In this document: positions 60,286 to 64,000 of the stretch, one piece after another
How positions within the stretch are numbered: position 1 is the first letter of the stretch
Layout: every line of letters begins with the position of its first letter
From: Runella sp. MFBS21
GTDB lineage: Bacteria; Bacteroidota; Bacteroidia; Cytophagales; Spirosomataceae
Length of the DNA stretch: 64,000 nucleotides
Direction of reading: 5' to 3'
NCBI RefSeq assembly: GCF_029433105.1
Contig: NZ_JARNTW010000004.1
Span: forward strand, 270,977 to 334,976
Made by a program: the position numbers and the translations under genes
Notes under the pieces: model-generated
Database searches by the model: none
What the model was told of the DNA's origin: nothing
The model's input: the letters and a program-made list of their open reading frames with translations, nothing else

Positions 60286-61332
60286 TTATTTTTCTATGGC
60301 TTGGCGTATGAGTTCTCTGATTTGAAGACTTGTAGCATTGCTTTGGCGGGGTTCGGTTTTGGTAAAAATAATCCCTGCTACTTTGTTTTTAGAATCCTGC
60401 CAAGGATGAGTTCCAAAAAGCCCAGGACTACTTGTTTCAAGGCCGTTGTCAGAAGCATCTACTACGTCGCGCCAGTTGCCGATACCATACCGCACCACGG
60501 AAGTAGGATGAGACGAATACAGATTAGAAGGATAAGGCGTACCTTCTATGACTGCCCCTCGGGTTTGGTCTTTTAGCATTTCTTCGACGGCGCTTTCGCT
60601 CAAAACGCGCTTGCCATTGTAAGTGCCTTTGTTGACAATCATCTCTAAAAATTTGAGATAGTCGCCTGCGGATGTCCAAACACCACCTGCGATGAGGGGA
60701 TTTTTGAGGCTGCTAAGGATATAAGTGGCTTTCATATCGCAAGGAGTGGCGATTTTTTCATTGAATAGCATCTGCCACGATTGGCCTGTTACAACTTCGG
60801 CGATGCGTCCTGCAATGTGCATACTTGCACTTCCATAATTGAAAGTAGTACCAGGCGCATGAATCAGCGGTGTATAGACGGCGATAGAATCTACGGCTTC
60901 GGCAAAAGTCAAATCTGTTCGGTATTCATACTTTTGGGGCGAGTCGCCCGCAAAGCCTGCGGTATGAGAAAACAACTGCCGGATGTTGATATGTCCTTTA
61001 CCATATCGACTAAAAATAGGTAAAAACTTACCGACTGTATCGTCCAGACTTATTTTTTTGTCATCTATCAGCGACATCATCACCGCCCCCGAAAGCCATT
61101 TGGATGCAGAAGCTATCAGACGGCTATCGGTGGCAGTGAGATTAATGCCTTTTTGATAAATGAGTTTCCCATTTTTAGAAACCAGCACGACCACATTGTT
61201 CTCATAAGCTTCCACGCTTTTTTCAATCAGGGCATCGACTGCCGAAAAATCGTAGGTGTCGGGTTGGACAGTATCCGTTGTTTTACAAGAAAAAATGGAA
61301 GTAAGGAGAGCGTAAGTCAATAACTTTTTCAT
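60286..61332 (-). CDS. Class C beta-lactamase-like serine hydrolase lipoprotein
   Basis: A 348-residue lipoprotein (lipobox IFSC, Cys16) of the beta-lactamase/PBP4-like family. The S-x-x-K active site is SASK (S75, K78), and the Tyr box is YGSASMH near 167. Family blocks include RQLFSHTAGFAG and TSAGDYLKFLEMI. Proteins of this type are D-Ala-D-Ala carboxypeptidases, esterases or peptidases as often as lactamases, so a lactamase name would be unwarranted. The signal and lipobox place it on the periplasmic face of a membrane. Downstream by 80 bp is the NIPSNAP gene, so the two may be co-transcribed. Confidence 0.87.
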   Translation of the reverse strand: MKKLLTYALLTSIFSCKTTDTVQPDTYDFSAVDALIEKSVEAYENNVVVLVSKNGKLIYQKGINLTATDSRLIASASKWLSGAVMMSLIDDKKISLDDTVGKFLPIFSRYGKGHINIRQLFSHTAGFAGDSPQKYEYRTDLTFAEAVDSIAVYTPLIHAPGTTFNYGSASMHIAGRIAEVVTGQSWQMLFNEKIATPCDMKATYILSSLKNPLIAGGVWTSAGDYLKFLEMIVNKGTYNGKRVLSESAVEEMLKDQTRGAVIEGTPYPSNLYSSHPTSVVRYGIGNWRDVVDASDNGLETSSPGLFGTHPWQDSKNKVAGIIFTKTEPRQSNATSLQIRELIRQAIEK

Positions 61333-61460
61333 GGTTGTATCTAAGCGTTAATAGAAACTTGAGTCAAGGCTTGGATACAAACACAGGAGTAAAGTTTAAC
61401 GGACGAAATATTTTTTGTGAAAATGTACGAATCACTCTTTTGGACAAAACATACAGGTTA

Positions 61461-63191
61461 TTAGACCGACGGTGAAAGGTCAGAAATTAATCTATGGTCT
61501 TGTAAGTCTGTGAATGTCATTTGTTTTACGGTTTTTGTGACAAAGTTAATACCCAATATTTCAAGAAAGTTTATGATTATATTATCAGGCGTATTACCAT
61601 CCCAAATAAGCTTGATACGGTCGGCAAGTATACCTTCATAGCTATCAATTTGATCTTGAATGTTTTCGCTTGTATCGGTAGGCCATTCGGGAAAAGGTTC
61701 GGGTTTTTGTTTTTGGCCAGTAGCGGGGTCGATATCGGGGATGATGGGGAAGAATCCGTCTTCAATGAGAAAGCTGTTCTTAGCATTTGGGCTATAAGCG
61801 CCTTCAAAACAGGGGTTTTGGGTATCGTGAGGTATTTTAAAATGATTTTGTAAAAATCGCTGGCAATTGAGCCTTCCCAATTGGAAGTCATGGGTTCGGT
61901 ATTTTAGTCTTAAAAATCCACTAAATCCTCCCAATGCTCCACTTGCGACTGCTTTTGCACCTACTATTTTTTCGCGTATTTCTCCTTCTATATACCTTAC
62001 TGGCGCGATTAAAAAACGGCTAAAATCCTTGTTTGATTCGGCAGCAATTAGGTCTTCTTCTTTGAAAAGGGGCTGCATCCTGAGAGCTTCGTACAAGCCC
62101 ACTACAATTTCGGGGAGAAGAATTCTATCTTTTGGAACTAGAATTTTGTTACGTTCTGTACTTGGAAAGGGATCTATCATCAACACCGTCCCCGTCATAT
62201 CTTGGTGATTGCTATTAATGCGAATATTACGGTCGGTTAGAAGTTTTTTTGTGACGTCAAAAGGCTCATTGTTAAGCATTCCGCCGTCGGTATTTACGGT
62301 TTCAATGATTGCGTCATCGTCAAAAGTTTTTTTGTTGGGTGGACCAATGAGCGGATTCTGATTAAGAAAAATGCCTTTCCTGCTCACTTTGCGCCAACGT
62401 AAGCCAATAGGAAACGCACCCGTCGCCATCGCTGAGTCTCGCAGGGTTTTAAGATTGGGTGTATTAGGATTGTTTTTCTTAAAACTTACTGGAATGCGTC
62501 CATCGTTTTTGTAAGCGTCGTCGGTGATTCTAAACAAGGCATAATCGCGATGGTTGTAAGAAATATAGGCGCTATCATTTTCTAAAAGGTTATTTTTATT
62601 TATAAAATCAAGAGGAATGTTTTTGGCTTGACTATCAGTCCCTTGAAAGAATATTTTGCTTACCATTCCGGTCAAATTACTCAATGTAAGACATACTTCT
62701 GGGTCAGGAGCGATGTAAGGTTTTTTAGCCAGTGACTGATAATGCTTTGAGGAGATATTGATAATCTTGTGGGCTATTTGGTCGATAAAATCCGAATTAA
62801 AAATCGAGGTGGCACCGTGTTCGGCTAGGTCAGTATCTGAGAGCATGATGCGGAGCATATCGTCAGCGATGAGTTTGACCCACGCCTCGTAAAGTTTATT
62901 TTCTGCCGTAAAATTTTGATAGCCTCCCGTTTTTTCGTTGACATGCACCGTCCGTTGGTCCGACAACGCTGCCAGAGCAATAGGTGCGGTCATTCCCCCA
63001 GCGGATGTACCTGCCAATACATCAATGACCACTGTATGTTGTGGAATATCTGGAAGGTTAGATATTTTTGCTTCCTCCCAACGGTCGAGAGCTTCTAGCA
63101 AATAATCCATGACACCAGCGGTGTAGGCTCCGGCCGAAATGGCACCCGCCATACAAAGACCGAGATGAAAGGTTTTATCTTGGGTTTTCAT
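61461..63191 (-). CDS. Patatin-like phospholipase
   Basis: A 576-residue protein (ATG at 63191 chosen; 30 more hydrophobic codons are open upstream). Patatin parts: the oxyanion region GLCMAGAISAGAYTAGVMD, the nucleophile elbow GTSAGGM (S63), and the DGG of the Ser-Asp dyad at D302. Between them are an about 230-residue helical region and the DSAMATGAFPIGL block. Lipid acyl hydrolysis is expected. The length exceeds simple patatins, and the C-terminal about 270 residues carry no known domain. The neighbours (serine hydrolase, DUF6624/TPR) do not suggest an anti-phage pair such as CapV with a cyclase. Confidence 0.88.
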   Translation of the reverse strand: MKTQDKTFHLGLCMAGAISAGAYTAGVMDYLLEALDRWEEAKISNLPDIPQHTVVIDVLAGTSAGGMTAPIALAALSDQRTVHVNEKTGGYQNFTAENKLYEAWVKLIADDMLRIMLSDTDLAEHGATSIFNSDFIDQIAHKIINISSKHYQSLAKKPYIAPDPEVCLTLSNLTGMVSKIFFQGTDSQAKNIPLDFINKNNLLENDSAYISYNHRDYALFRITDDAYKNDGRIPVSFKKNNPNTPNLKTLRDSAMATGAFPIGLRWRKVSRKGIFLNQNPLIGPPNKKTFDDDAIIETVNTDGGMLNNEPFDVTKKLLTDRNIRINSNHQDMTGTVLMIDPFPSTERNKILVPKDRILLPEIVVGLYEALRMQPLFKEEDLIAAESNKDFSRFLIAPVRYIEGEIREKIVGAKAVASGALGGFSGFLRLKYRTHDFQLGRLNCQRFLQNHFKIPHDTQNPCFEGAYSPNAKNSFLIEDGFFPIIPDIDPATGQKQKPEPFPEWPTDTSENIQDQIDSYEGILADRIKLIWDGNTPDNIIINFLEILGINFVTKTVKQMTFTDLQDHRLISDLSPSV

Positions 63192-63246
63192 GAGATTTTG
63201 GGAAAAGGAGAGGATTAAAAAAGAAAGTTTTTTAATCAAATTTGCA

Positions 63247-63287
63247 TAAAAAAATACCACTTGATAAGAAATATTTATCAAGTGGTA
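63247..63287 (-). terminator. Terminator after the TPR gene
   Basis: A perfect 13-bp stem TACCACTTGATAA/TTATCAAGTGGTA (63255-63267 with 63275-63287) with a 7-nt loop. Read on the minus strand it ends in seven T (63248-63254). Confidence 0.88.
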
Positions 63288-63330
63288 GGAATAAAAATCA
63301 TTGCCTTAGGTGGTAATGAGTATTTGATTT

Positions 63331-64000
63331 TCATTTGTTTTGCTCAATAATTTTTTGAGCATTTTTGTTCTTAGGATTTAAGGCTAGAGATTTTTTATAT
63401 GCTTTTATTCCTTCTTCTTTTCGATGCAGCAGAAGCAAACATTCGCCAAGGCTATCGAAAGTATTGTATGCATCGGGATAAAATTGGGTGTTGAGTTCAA
63501 AAATCAGGAGTGCATCTTTTGGTTGGTTAGTTTTAAGGAGTTCGTACCCAAAAATGTTAATACCATTCTCATCTACTTTATAATCACTTAGCAAGCCTTT
63601 TTTATGTTCTTCTTTTATAAAATCAAGGGTTTGCTCAATAGATTTGGATTGCTGATAGAAACTGAGTATGCTCTTTAAATTCATTTCTCGTTCTTTGATT
63701 TTTTGCTCAGCAAGAGTTTCTACTCCGTAATAATCCCGGTCTTTATCAGTGACTTGGCTAGAGTCTATTTTATATCTTTCCCATTTGGCATCAGGTCCCA
63801 TTTTTATGTATTGAGTTCCATAAATTTGGGGTTTGTTGCGACTCATTAGTTCTCGGTCAATGGCGGCTGCCAAAAGCCACCGATTGATAGTGGTATCAAG
63901 GTTGATAGCTGTACGCATGTGCTTAACAGCCATGCCATAGGCTACAGAATCTTCCCCATGTTGAAAAATCATAGCAGAGTGATAATAATCTTTCCCAGTC
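63331..64000 (-). CDS. DUF6624-like protein with TPRs, 5' end outside the window
   Basis: A gene cut by the window edge: the frame stays open to 64000 (coding T-G-K-D-Y-Y-H-S-A before the first internal Met at 63972). The visible part has the DUF6624-type pattern of MIFQHG, a DR-x-L helix and a GTQY motif, then KWERYKIDSSQV. The C-terminal about 100 residues are TPR-like: ALLIFELNTQFYPDAYNTFDSLGECLLLLHRKEEGIKAYKKSLALNPKN. TPR proteins mediate protein contacts; function unknown. A strong terminator follows, so this is the last gene of its unit. Confidence 0.72.
   Translation of the reverse strand, partial: TGKDYYHSAMIFQHGEDSVAYGMAVKHMRTAINLDTTINRWLLAAAIDRELMSRNKPQIYGTQYIKMGPDAKWERYKIDSSQVTDKDRDYYGVETLAEQKIKEREMNLKSILSFYQQSKSIEQTLDFIKEEHKKGLLSDYKVDENGINIFGYELLKTNQPKDALLIFELNTQFYPDAYNTFDSLGECLLLLHRKEEGIKAYKKSLALNPKNKNAQKIIEQNK

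Noticed and set aside
61461-63191. CBASS-type CapV effector
   Set aside because: No cGAS/DncV-like cyclase or other defence gene is adjacent, and the protein is longer than CapV.
1-64000. rRNA, tRNA or tmRNA genes
   Set aside because: No cloverleaf or rRNA-like stretch was recognised by eye; the longer gaps are AT-rich. A tRNAscan-SE run would settle it.

Overview
The window looks like ordinary chromosome of a Bacteroidota bacterium of the Cytophagales type (Spirosomaceae/Cytophagaceae-like). Evidence: a gliding-motility/type IX secretion C-terminal domain (57453-59291), DUF4369-TlpA and DUF6427-type proteins, paired OmpA fusions, no Shine-Dalgarno sequences, and many promoters with a TAnnTTTG -7 box. 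Genes are dense, about 40% GC, mostly in short operons. I see no rRNA, tRNA, CRISPR array, prophage or intact insertion sequence; the only mobile-element trace is a transposase N-terminal fragment at 8917-9357.

Layout. 1-3.6 kb: ferredoxin, then an outer-membrane porin with the ammonium transporter Amt. 3.6-9.5 kb is more accessory: a repeat-rich secreted protein, two AraC-type regulators, the transposase fragment and a strong inverted repeat ahead of L-serine dehydratase. 9.5-16 kb: sdaA, a DUF6427-like membrane protein, guaA, thrC and a GNAT enzyme. 16-18 kb: an envelope-stress cassette (PspC, a 56-residue membrane protein, a LiaF-like protein). 18-26 kb: two thioredoxin-fold lipid-envelope proteins (one without the CxxC), an SMP-30-like protein, an M23 peptidase and a large PQQ-type sugar dehydrogenase/PKD/cytochrome c fusion. 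26-33 kb: a GNAT protein, an ABC exporter and argG, then hydrolase, sirtuin and folD. 33-38 kb: desaturase, a tandem palindromic repeat array, glyoxalase-like and OmpA-like genes. 38-42 kb: menD with an Lrp regulator, divergent from ald. 42-52 kb, mostly minus strand: fadD, PD40-OmpA, and an operon of O-methyltransferase, LysM transglycosylase, DUF3109 and alkyltransferase-like genes, then an M16 peptidase. 52-57 kb: tRNA/rRNA methyltransferase, a lysine-rich protein, and a minus-strand run beta-lactamase-like, VOC, engB, pfkB and a tailed NuoI-like protein. 57-64 kb: lectin/T9SS protein, NIPSNAP, serine hydrolase, patatin and a truncated TPR gene.

Metabolic threads are nitrogen and amino acids (Amt, serine dehydratase, alanine dehydrogenase with Lrp, ThrC, ArgG, GuaA), one-carbon and menaquinone synthesis (FolD, MenD), fatty acid handling (desaturase, FadD) and envelope maintenance. 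I did not find a convincing new multi-gene system. The most interesting items are the tandem 60-bp palindromic array (34241-34467) with single relatives elsewhere, the 28-residue repeats on the NuoI-like tail, the twin AAAATATTTT sites between lrp and ald, the GNAT gene near argG, and several family members that lack a catalytic residue.
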